From: Pseudomonadota bacterium
Lineage (GTDB): Bacteria; Pseudomonadota; Gammaproteobacteria; Enterobacterales; Enterobacteriaceae
Direction: 5' to 3'
Assembly: GCA_023454395.1 (NCBI GenBank)
Contig: JAEYFY010000317.1
Span: 1-6,390 of the forward strand
DNA: 6,390 nt
The notes under the pieces: model-generated
Told to the model about the DNA's origin: nothing
What the model saw: only the letters and a program-made list of their open reading frames with translations
Database searches by the model: none
Program-made: the position numbers and the translations under genes
Shown here: piece by piece, positions 1 to 5,389 of the stretch
How the letters are laid out: each line of letters opens with the position of its first letter
Position numbering within the stretch: the first letter of the stretch is position 1

Positions 1-2
1 TT

Positions 3-1106
3 CGTACTGTATTTGGTCAATCTATTAATTTATCGCCAGAAACCCCACAAGGGGTATTGGCAACCATGGAAATTGAAAATAGAGATGCGATTGTTCGTAA
101 TAATGCTGAACTGGCAAATCAAATAAATCCAGATATTGCTGGTGGTGTTTTTCTCGATGCAATATGGGCGTTAATGGGCGGAGAGCGTATTAATGCCACA
201 CATTCCTATTTAAGTGATGTCGAGTTTACTGGCATTCCTGGTACTATTATTCCTAAGGGTTCTCAGGCTCTCACAACAATGGGCGCTGTTTTTGAAACGT
301 TATCACCATTAATTATCGCTAATAATGGGAAAATTAAAGGCGATATGCGAGCCAAAGAATATGGAGCTATTACTTGTGGTATTGGGCAATTAAATAAAGT
401 GGCCAGTTCTGTATTGGGATGGGAAAAAGTGAATAACTTAACCCATGCGGTTGTTGGTCGTCATGCTGAGACAGATATAAAGGCAAGGCGTCGGCGTAAA
501 CAAACACTCGCTAAAAATACAGTCAGCGTCGCAGAAGCAATTACTTCTTCGCTATATGAATTAGAGGGAGTTAATTCTCTTTCTTTTCGTGAAAATTTTA
601 ATGATAAGGCGTTAATTGTCGATGGCATTTCATTATTACCGCATAGCATTTATGTGTGTATAGAAGGTGGAGATAGCCATGAAATTGCTAAATCATTATT
701 AAGAACAAAAACAATAGGTGCTGCATTTAATGGTGATATTGAAATAAAGGTAATAGAGCCAGCAAGTGGTCAAGAATATCCTATTAAGTTTTCACGACCG
801 AAAGAAGTATCGGTGTTTTGCCGTGTTTCTGTCAAAAAATCCAATATTGATGCGCAAACTATTATTCCTAATGCGTTAGAGAAATGGGTACAGGGTGAAA
901 TAGATGGAGACAATGGGCTGGTGGTCGGGCGAGAAGTTTCTCCTTTTGAAATTTCAGCCGCGGTTAATGCGGTGGAGCCTCATTTATTTGTCACTAAAGT
1001 GGAGCTTTCAACAGATGGAAAGAATTGGAATGTTGCATTAATTCCTATTGGTCTTAATCAAATTGCCCGATTACCAAAAGGGGCAGTGCAAGTGGTGATC
1101 GTATGA
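3..1106 (+). CDS. Baseplate J-like protein, partial (5' end outside window)
   Basis: Structural protein of the tail baseplate in contractile-tailed phages; J-like proteins form the wedge around the tail hub. The frame is open to the left edge and already reads GQSINLSPETPQG before any start codon. The TTG at 57 and the ATG at 66 are therefore internal, and the true start lies upstream. Family hallmarks visible: the FGQSINLSPETPQG stretch near the N-terminal side, a GxGQLNKVASSVLGWEKVNN region (about 363-440) followed by GRHAETDIKARRRR, and a C-terminal beta-rich domain ending in a VQVVIV strand. About 367 codons are present. The stop overlaps the start of the DUF2612 gene by four bases (ATGA at 1103-1106), so the two are probably translationally coupled. 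The match to the baseplate J family (Pfam Baseplate_J) is by motif recognition, and I am fairly sure of it. The exact phage relative cannot be stated. Confidence 0.9.
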   Translation, partial: RTVFGQSINLSPETPQGVLATMEIENRDAIVRNNAELANQINPDIAGGVFLDAIWALMGGERINATHSYLSDVEFTGIPGTIIPKGSQALTTMGAVFETLSPLIIANNGKIKGDMRAKEYGAITCGIGQLNKVASSVLGWEKVNNLTHAVVGRHAETDIKARRRRKQTLAKNTVSVAEAITSSLYELEGVNSLSFRENFNDKALIVDGISLLPHSIYVCIEGGDSHEIAKSLLRTKTIGAAFNGDIEIKVIEPASGQEYPIKFSRPKEVSVFCRVSVKKSNIDAQTIIPNALEKWVQGEIDGDNGLVVGREVSPFEISAAVNAVEPHLFVTKVELSTDGKNWNVALIPIGLNQIARLPKGAVQVVIV

Positions 1107-1759
1107 ATATTCAAGAATTTGATTTTCATTCTGATCTACTTAAAGCGATCCTCTGGCAATATGAAAATGCAGATAAGCTAAAAGCATTAGCACATTTAAA
1201 AGCAGCTTACTTTAATCAATCTACGGTGTTATTTTGGCAAAACTGGTATCGAGATGTATTTAATATTGATACAGCTAACGATTTTGGTTTATCAGTATGG
1301 TCACGCATTTTAGATGTGCCTTTAGGAATAGATATTCCTCCTAGTGATAAAAATAAAATAGGTTTTGGTTTTGGTAAAAAGAAAGCCAATTTTAAGGCAA
1401 ACTTTAGACGAAATGCTGATTACACTCTATCGCTGACTTTAGATCAAAAAAGAATGCTGGTGAGAATGCGTTATTTTAATCTCACCCAAAGCCCTACCGT
1501 GACCAATATTAATGAGTTCCTTAAACGTTTTTTCTGGCGTGAAGATAGCAAAGTTTTTGTGCTCGATCCTTTTGATATGACGTATATGTATTACGTTTTT
1601 AATTTTAATCCAGATGAACGTTTACGCCTTTTATTAGAAAACTTCGACTTAATGCCGCGCCCTTCTGGCGTGGGTGTCAAATATCGTATCGTAACCAAGA
1701 AAGCCTTTGGTTATGGTCAATATCGTAAAAACTTTCTGAAGAGTAATTTCGGAGAATAA
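1103..1759 (+). CDS. DUF2612 phage tail/baseplate protein
   Basis: A 218-residue protein of the DUF2612 family, a phage tail-module family of no settled biochemical function. The recognisable part is the N-terminal half: LLKAILWQYENADKLKALAHL, then FWQNWYRDVFNIDTANDFGL and VWSRILDVPLG (residues about 10-75), rich in Trp and Tyr as in other members. The middle (about 85-105) is basic and Phe-rich (FGFGKKKANFKANFRRNADY). The C-terminal half contains a TQSPTVTNINEFLKRFF segment. The start overlaps the stop of the baseplate J-like gene (ATGA); a GGTGA-like element sits just upstream, inside that gene. It lies between the baseplate J-like gene and the fibre, the position that P2-type phages give to gpI-type proteins. 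A role linking the fibre to the baseplate is inferred from this order only. No signal peptide or membrane helix is seen. Confidence 0.82.
   Translation: MNIQEFDFHSDLLKAILWQYENADKLKALAHLKAAYFNQSTVLFWQNWYRDVFNIDTANDFGLSVWSRILDVPLGIDIPPSDKNKIGFGFGKKKANFKANFRRNADYTLSLTLDQKRMLVRMRYFNLTQSPTVTNINEFLKRFFWREDSKVFVLDPFDMTYMYYVFNFNPDERLRLLLENFDLMPRPSGVGVKYRIVTKKAFGYGQYRKNFLKSNFGE
1751..1754 (+). promoter_or_regulatory. Ribosome binding site of the tail fibre gene
   Basis: GGAG lies 10 bases before the ATG at 1765, inside the last codons of the DUF2612 gene (stop at 1757-1759). It supports the chosen fibre start. Confidence 0.6.
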
Positions 1760-1764
1760 TTCCT

Positions 1765-3327
1765 ATGACTAAAATATTTAAAACCCCCTTTGCAACACAA
1801 GGGGATAAAACAGTTGTGCCTGTTGAAATTCAATCTGATGGTTCAGTGTCTTATACACAAGGTTATGGTTACGATTATGAGCGTGACCAAGTCACTGATC
1901 CGGCAGCAAAAGATATTGAACGTGAAAAAATGAATAGTTTATTTCACGATATCACTGAGTCTATTGGTGAAATGCAATTGCAGGGTTTTGCTAAGTGGTC
2001 GGAAGCAGGTAAACCTTATCCTATTCGTAGTGTGGTTTATCATAAAAATAAAGCTTGGCAGTCTAAAATTGAAAATAATAATGTAGAGCCAGTTGCAGGT
2101 AATGCATGGATTGAATTAAAAGCAGATATTAATGCGAATGATGTTGGTGCTTATTCTAAAGATGATGCCGATAAACGCTTCCAACCCGTAGGTAAATATC
2201 AAGTTGAAGGCCATGGCTATTCAAAAGCTGAATCTGATACGAAATATCAACCTAAAGGGAATTATGCCCCCGCGGGAAATTATGCCAATAAAGGCGAAAG
2301 CTATACCAAAGCCGAATCTGATGGTAAATATCAGCCAAAAGGAAGTTATCAACCTTCAGGAAATTATGCCAATAAAGGCGAAAGCTATACTAAAGCAGAA
2401 TCTGATAGTAAATATCAGGGGAAAGGGAATTACCAAGCCGCGGGTTATAGTTACTCAAAATCTGAAGCGGATAATAGATATCAAGCGAAAGGTAATTATG
2501 TTGCTGCCACACGTAAAGTTAATGATAAGCCATTGAGTGGTGATGTAACGGTAACATCGCAAGATATTTTTTCTAATCAGGCGATTTCAATTGGCGCTAA
2601 TCAAAATTTAAATAACTATAAAACCGCCGGTATTTATTTCCAGCCTGCAAATGCGAATGCAGCGACAAATTTAAATTACCCAGAAGCCATGGCGGGTACA
2701 TTAATTGTTTTAAAAAATGCGGGTATTACTCAACTTTATTATGTTTATAACTCGAGCCGTATTTATTCTCGTAGCCAGTATGGTAACGAAGGTTTTACTC
2801 CATGGGCAAAAGAGTTTAATAGCCAAAATAAACCAACCGCAGGTGATGTCGGCGCATATTCCAAAGGTGAATCAGATGGTAAATATCAGCCCAAGGGGAG
2901 TTATCTAGCTTCGGGGTATAGTTATTCAAAAGGTGAGTCTGATGGTAAGTATCAGCCGAAAGGAAATTATTTAGCTTCTGGATATAGTTATTCAAAAGGT
3001 GAGTCTGATAATAAATATCAACCAAAAGGGAACTATGGTTCTAAAAATACAGCAAGCAAAGCAGATAATGGTTGGTGGAAATGTAATGATACGGGTGTTA
3101 TTTATCAGTGGGGGTATTCAGGAAATATTCCTAGGGATGGAAGTAAAACTATAACTTTTCCATTATCATTTCCAAATAAATGTACGTCTGTAATTTCAGT
3201 TTCAAGTAAATTGAATCAAGATCCATATAATAATGGAGTATCAGTTATAGATTTAACTAAATCTAATTTTAAAATGATACATCAATCTTATGAGAATAGT
3301 TATTATTGGTTCGCTATTGGATACTAA
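1765..3327 (+). CDS. Phage tail fibre protein with repeats, pyocin-knob-like domain and gp53-like tip
   Basis: Receptor-binding fibre of 520 residues. Residues 1-75 (FKTPFATQGDK, SYTQGYGYDYERDQVTDP) form the N-terminal region common to enterobacterial prophage fibres, which should anchor it to the baseplate. Residues 75-120 (KWSEAGKPYPIRSVVYHKNK to NAWIELK) resemble a chitin-binding type 3 (CBM5/12-like) fold. Eight YSKxESDxKYQxKGxY repeats start at about 130, 152, 180, 208, 230, 365, 387 and 409. Between repeats five and six is a VNDKPLSGDVTV linker, then a pyocin-knob-like domain (about 270-355; LNNYKTAGIYF, YSRSQYGNEGFTPWAKE). Residues 436-520 look like a gp53-like C-terminal receptor domain (WKCNDTGVIYQWG, FPLSFPNKC, ending YYWFAIGY). 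The IGY end suggests the fibre is complete. The tip is much more AT-rich than the shaft. Domain names come from motif memory; the fibre call is firm and the CBM-like call is tentative. Confidence 0.92.
   Translation: MTKIFKTPFATQGDKTVVPVEIQSDGSVSYTQGYGYDYERDQVTDPAAKDIEREKMNSLFHDITESIGEMQLQGFAKWSEAGKPYPIRSVVYHKNKAWQSKIENNNVEPVAGNAWIELKADINANDVGAYSKDDADKRFQPVGKYQVEGHGYSKAESDTKYQPKGNYAPAGNYANKGESYTKAESDGKYQPKGSYQPSGNYANKGESYTKAESDSKYQGKGNYQAAGYSYSKSEADNRYQAKGNYVAATRKVNDKPLSGDVTVTSQDIFSNQAISIGANQNLNNYKTAGIYFQPANANAATNLNYPEAMAGTLIVLKNAGITQLYYVYNSSRIYSRSQYGNEGFTPWAKEFNSQNKPTAGDVGAYSKGESDGKYQPKGSYLASGYSYSKGESDGKYQPKGNYLASGYSYSKGESDNKYQPKGNYGSKNTASKADNGWWKCNDTGVIYQWGYSGNIPRDGSKTITFPLSFPNKCTSVISVSSKLNQDPYNNGVSVIDLTKSNFKMIHQSYENSYYWFAIGY
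2275..2390 (+). repeat. 32-base exact direct repeat in the fibre shaft
   Basis: A 32-base stretch at 2275-2306, beginning GGAAATTATGCC, recurs exactly at 2359-2390. The offset is 84 bases (28 codons). It encodes GNYANKGESY, the linker leading into repeats three and four of the fibre. Such identity can let copies be gained or lost by recombination or slippage. Confidence 0.9.
2917..3009 (+). repeat. 27-base exact direct repeat in the fibre shaft
   Basis: A 27-base stretch at 2917-2943, beginning TATAGTTATTC, recurs exactly at 2983-3009. The offset is 66 bases (22 codons). It encodes YSYSKGESD in the last two shaft repeats. A diverged copy lies about 66 bases before the first (around 2857). 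Confidence 0.9.
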
Positions 3328-3329
3328 AA

Positions 3330-3335
3330 AGAGGA
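3330..3335 (+). promoter_or_regulatory. Ribosome binding site deciding the tfa start
   Basis: AGAGGA lies in the 14-base gap between fibre and tfa. Its 6-base spacing to the ATG at 3342 favours that start over the in-frame ATG at 3336. Confidence 0.7.
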
Positions 3336-3341
3336 ATGTAT

Positions 3342-3734
3342 ATGTACTATTCTGCATCAAACAATGGTTTTTTCCATAAAGATATTCATGATGAAATGCC
3401 AGATGATATTAAATTAATTTCTACTAAATATTATTCTGAACTCCTTTTTTATCAAGGAAAAGATAAAGAGATTCAGGCAGATAAAGATGGCTATCCAATA
3501 CTGGTTGATTTAATAAAAAACGAAGATTTTATTTTAATAGCTAATGATAAGAAAAAAAGAAATATAGAATGGGTAATTAATGAATTAAAACCATTGGATT
3601 ATTCTATTGAGCTAGGAATTATATCATTAGATGAAAGAGAAAGAAGAAAATTATTAATGAAATATTTGATAGACTTATCAAAGCTAGATATTAATGATGG
3701 TATTGATATTCAGTGGCCACAAAAACCAGATTAA
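3342..3734 (+). CDS. tfa: Tail fibre assembly protein (Tfa, Caudo_TAP family)
   Basis: Chaperone that helps fold or trimerise the tip of the neighbouring tail fibre; in several phages it matches its own fibre C-terminus. The start is placed at ATG 3342, giving 130 residues. AGAGGA (3330-3335) lies 6 bases upstream and the protein begins MYYSASNNGFF, the usual Tfa beginning. The ATG at 3336 is too close to that site, and the in-frame ATG at 3306 lies inside the fibre gene. Other family marks: a DKDGYPILVD segment near residue 50, a charged helical middle ending in DERERRKLLMKYLIDL, and the C-terminus DINDGIDIQWPQKP, matching the DIxWPxKP ending common in the family. It begins 14 bases after the fibre stop and is surely co-expressed with it. 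Composition is about 25% G+C by hand count, clearly lower than the fibre shaft. Confidence 0.9.
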   Translation: MYYSASNNGFFHKDIHDEMPDDIKLISTKYYSELLFYQGKDKEIQADKDGYPILVDLIKNEDFILIANDKKKRNIEWVINELKPLDYSIELGIISLDERERRKLLMKYLIDLSKLDINDGIDIQWPQKPD

Positions 3735-3794
3735 TTATATTTTTCATAATATTAAATTACAATAATTAATCTTCACTCTTATGAACGTTTTAAT

Positions 3795-3823
3795 AAAAAA
3801 GCCACCTGTAAAATAGGTGGCTT
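3795..3823 (-). terminator. Rho-independent terminator of the ortT-like gene
   Basis: A perfect 9-bp stem (3799-3807 with 3815-3823; AAGCCACCT on the + strand) has a 7-base loop. Read on the - strand, it runs into a T6 tract (3800 to 3795, overlapping the last two stem bases). It lies 69 bases past the stop of the small - strand gene. On the + strand no T run follows the stem, so it would be a weak stop for the prophage tail operon. Confidence 0.8.
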
Positions 3824-3892
3824 ATCAGCAATAAGATATAATTACTCTTTTAATAGAATATAACTACGGTTATTAAGTTTAAATTAAAAAAA

Positions 3893-4072
3893 TTAACTAA
3901 AAATAGAGAAGATAAGAGCCATAGGAAAGCTAAGTGGCCAAGTTAAGGCGATTAATAATGCACTTAAAAGGCGCATGGCTAGGCTAGGATCTTTGGTTAA
4001 AAAGAAAGTAATAATAAACGATATTACAGCCCCAATAAGGTAGCTTATTCCAATAATAGAGATAGCAGACAT
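3893..4072 (-). CDS. ortT: GhoT/OrtT-family small membrane toxin
   Basis: A 59-residue hydrophobic protein. GhoT and OrtT of E. coli are inner-membrane peptides that damage membrane potential and lower ATP when produced; GhoT is held in check by the RNase GhoS, while OrtT is an orphan. What is seen: two membrane segments (about 5-25 and 34-58) joined by a short polar loop (TKDPS). The second carries the family signature RLLSA (34-38) and TWPxSxPxAL (44-53), ending FSIFS. Length fits the family (about 57 residues). From memory the E. coli proteins share the RLLSA and TWPMS blocks. No reading frame of GhoS size precedes it, so the orphan type (OrtT) fits better than a ghoST pair; the symbol is inferred on that ground. 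No strong ribosome site precedes the ATG, which suggests weak translation. A dedicated terminator follows. It may be chromosomal or a prophage-edge passenger. Confidence 0.85.
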   Translation of the reverse strand: MSAISIIGISYLIGAVISFIITFFLTKDPSLAMRLLSALLIALTWPLSFPMALIFSIFS

Positions 4073-4102
4073 AACAGATCATTCAGTAAATAGACTGCAA
4101 CG

Positions 4103-4108
4103 ATTGTA
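4103..4108 (-). promoter_or_regulatory. Possible -10 element for the ortT-like gene
   Basis: TACAAT on the - strand lies 30 bases before the ATG, giving a leader of about 20-25 bases. No good -35 is present at 17 bases (CTGTTT at best), so this is a tentative, probably activator-dependent or weak promoter. Confidence 0.3.
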
Positions 4109-4292
4109 CTCCAAAATTGTTAAAGAAACAGAGGAATAGGGCAAACTTTTCAATAAATGTCATTACTAATGTGCAAATTTTAAACATTCATCTCATTTTT
4201 GATCTCTGATTTCTTTAGGTTGTAATCACACAAAATAATAACAAGGTTAAAGCCTAAAAATCAAAAGGTAGAATCTAGTGCATTGATTTAAT

Positions 4293-4308
4293 TTGTTATT
4301 TATAACAA
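4293..4308. repeat. Perfect inverted repeat (7-2-7)
   Basis: TTGTTAT-TT-ATAACAA is perfect over 14 of 16 bases and lies in an AT-rich stretch about 220 bases upstream of the ortT-like start. It has the form of a regulator binding site, but no known operator is recognised and AT-rich chance cannot be excluded. Confidence 0.35.
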
Positions 4309-4534
4309 CCTTTATTGTTTTGAGAAAAGATTTATAGAAAAAATAGAACAAAATAGTATCGATCTTTTTTAGTGGTTTCATTATAAAAATTAAAATTTTT
4401 AAATGCTGATTTTTAAGGCAGGATAGTGATGAAGAGGTAAATGTAATGTTTGTAAAATGTACAGGTTAATTATATTACATCATGATATCGACAGAATGTA
4501 ACAAATGGAATGAATGCCATTTTATACATACTTG

Positions 4535-4635
4535 TAGATAAATTGGCTTATGGATGGCGCGACTTAATGGATTTAAGCGTTAGCTAGGAAGCATTTAAAA
4601 TCCCCTTTTAAGATTAAAAAGGGGATTTATTTTTT
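4535..4635 (+). ncRNA. Candidate small RNA or leader transcript ending at a strong terminator
   Basis: The case rests on an excellent intrinsic terminator at 4598-4635 with no protein gene before it for 860 bases. A TATACA hexamer at 4523-4528 could be a -10 element, giving a transcript from about 4535 and about 100 nt long. A fitting -35 is not evident, so a sigma-S-type or activated promoter would be needed. Inside, CTTAA-TGGAT-TTAAG (4563-4577) with flanking GC pairs can form a second hairpin, followed by a single-stranded stretch (GTTAGCTAGGAAGC) before the terminator. I do not recognise a known enterobacterial small RNA. It could instead be the attenuated leader of the DUF924 gene, which starts 137 bases past the terminator. 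The 5' end is a guess. Confidence 0.38.
4598..4635 (+). terminator. Strong Rho-independent terminator without an upstream gene
   Basis: A perfect 12-bp stem (AAATCCCCTTTT at 4598-4609 with its complement at 4617-4628) has a 7-base loop, then A and a T6 run (4630-4635). The reverse orientation lacks a T run right after the stem. It acts on + strand transcripts only, although no + strand coding gene ends nearby. Confidence 0.85.
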
Positions 4636-4654
4636 ATGTCTTTTTCGGATAGGG

Positions 4655-4676
4655 TTAATAGCTGTCACTCTATTAA
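4655..4676. repeat. Inverted repeat upstream of the DUF924 gene (7-8-7)
   Basis: TTAATAG (4655-4661) and CTATTAA (4670-4676) flank an 8-base spacer. It could be a regulator half-site pair or a weak hairpin, and no family is recognised. Confidence 0.35.
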
Positions 4677-4711
4677 AATGGTAACTTATCAAAGTAGTAA
4701 CCCGTCAATGA

Positions 4712-4735
4712 CGTTTATTTTGGTGAAAATAAACG
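4712..4735 (+). promoter_or_regulatory. Perfect 10-bp hairpin/operator-like inverted repeat before the DUF924 gene
   Basis: CGTTTATTTT (4712-4721) and AAAATAAACG (4726-4735) are perfect complements around GGTG, ending 37 bases before the DUF924 ATG. No T run follows on either strand, so it is not a terminator. A poor promoter-like pair (TTGGTG at 4720-4725 and ATTAAT at 4744-4749, 18 bases apart) overlaps it. If that promoter is real, the repeat is well placed as an operator; otherwise it is an mRNA leader hairpin. Confidence 0.5.
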
Positions 4736-4772
4736 CTGTTCTGATTAATAAACAACTAGCGTGGTAGTTTTT

Positions 4773-5315
4773 ATGATCCCTTATCAATCAACTTTGACGT
4801 TTTGGTTTGAAGAATGCACACCAGAGCAATGGTTTAAAAAAGATATTCAGTTTGATAAAGAAATTAGCCGCAGATTTGGTGAATTATGTTTAAGCGCGAG
4901 TCGTGGCGAACTGGCATCATGGAGAGAAACGATAGAAGGGCGCTTAGCTGAGATTATTATTCTTGATCAGTTCTCACGCAATATTTGGCGTGATACGCCA
5001 AAAGCCTTCGCCCAAGATAATATGGCATTAATCTTAGCGCAAGAAGCTATCCGGTTACCGGGATACCTGACATTAACACCTGTTAAACGTAAGTTTATGA
5101 TCATGCCATTTATGCATTCAGAATCGCCTAAAATTCATCAAGATGCGGTTATCTTGTTTTCTCAGCTTAATGATGAAAATACTTATCAATATGAACTAAG
5201 ACATAAAGAAATTATTGATAAATATGGTCGTTATCCTCATCGTAATGCGATCTTAGGCCGAACATCTACACCAGAAGAATTAGATTTTTTACAGCAACCA
5301 GGATCTTCATTCTAA
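4773..5315 (+). CDS. DUF924 family protein
   Basis: A 180-residue helical protein of the DUF924 family (Pfam PF06041), widespread in proteobacteria, with no established reaction. Characteristic blocks are present in order: LTFWFEECTPEQWFKKD (about 6-22), GRLAEIIILDQFSRNIWRDTPKAFAQD (about 55-83), an IMPFMHSE block (about 110), RHKEIIDKYGRYPHRNAILGR (about 145-166) and the ending STPEELDFLQQPGSSF. The LDQFSRNI and FGRxPHRNxxLGR-type motifs are the strongest marks. The start is placed at ATG 4773, since MxxxxxLxFWFxE is the usual N-terminus. The in-frame GTG at 4761 would add four residues without a better ribosome site; GGTAG at 4763-4767 is a weak one for 4773. Length is normal, and no signal peptide or membrane helix is seen. 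It stands alone, convergent with dmsBC, sharing their terminator. Base use resembles dmsC, so it is probably host chromosome. Confidence 0.9.
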   Translation: MIPYQSTLTFWFEECTPEQWFKKDIQFDKEISRRFGELCLSASRGELASWRETIEGRLAEIIILDQFSRNIWRDTPKAFAQDNMALILAQEAIRLPGYLTLTPVKRKFMIMPFMHSESPKIHQDAVILFSQLNDENTYQYELRHKEIIDKYGRYPHRNAILGRTSTPEELDFLQQPGSSF

Positions 5316-5316
5316 A

Positions 5317-5348
5317 AAAAATGCATACCTTTTCGGGTATGCATTTTT
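5317..5348. terminator. Bidirectional terminator between the DUF924 gene and dmsC
   Basis: A 13-bp stem (5317-5329 with 5336-5348; core ATGCATACC/GGTATGCAT) encloses a TTTTCG loop, with A run before and T run after. It begins two bases past the DUF924 stop and ends the + strand transcript. Read on the - strand it ends in about seven T residues and stops the dms operon 42 bases after dmsC. Confidence 0.9.
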
Positions 5349-5362
5349 GTTTCTTTTCTATG

Positions 5363-5376
5363 GTTGATTAATCAAC
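5363..5376. repeat. 14-base perfect palindrome downstream of dmsC
   Basis: GTTGATTAATCAAC is its own complement and lies between the shared terminator and the dmsC stop. Its half-sites resemble an FNR site, but the spacing is two bases rather than four. A role is not evident. Confidence 0.4.
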
Positions 5377-5389
5377 TATAACATCAAGA

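Larger units (their letters stand above)
4073..4772. other. 700-base intergenic region without long coding frames
   Basis: Both strands are broken by frequent stops, and only chance frames of under 30 codons are seen. No tRNA cloverleaf or CRISPR is evident. It holds the ortT-like promoter area (about 4100), a 7-bp inverted repeat at 4293-4308, a cluster of ATGTAA/TTACAT hexamers (4441-4446, 4475-4480, 4496-4501), a probable small RNA with terminator (about 4535-4635), and two inverted repeats before the DUF924 gene. Composition is very AT-rich, especially 4300-4480. Confidence 0.7.

Noticed and set aside
57..59. TTG at 57 as the start of the baseplate J-like gene
   Set aside because: The frame continues to the window edge with family-typical sequence before it, so the gene is simply cut.
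461..649. 62-codon - strand frame inside the baseplate J-like gene
   Set aside because: It lies wholly inside a well-recognised gene on the other strand, with no ribosome site or family resemblance.
2204..2536. 110-codon + strand frame inside the fibre gene
   Set aside because: It is a +1-type shadow of the shaft repeats, and its own repetitiveness comes from the repeats in the real frame. The same holds for the frames at 2717-2908 (+) and 2816-3025 (-).
3795..3823. Terminator of the prophage tail operon
   Set aside because: No T run follows the stem on the + strand; the T6 run is on the - strand side, so it belongs to the ortT-like gene.
4083..4163. 26-codon - strand frame ending 10 bases before the ortT-like ATG
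   Set aside because: Considered as a leader peptide. It has no ribosome site, and the possible ortT promoter lies inside it. Chance frames of this size are common in such DNA.
5363..5376. FNR site for anaerobic control of dms
   Set aside because: TTGAT and ATCAA are separated by two bases, not the four FNR needs, and it lies downstream of dmsC rather than before the operon.
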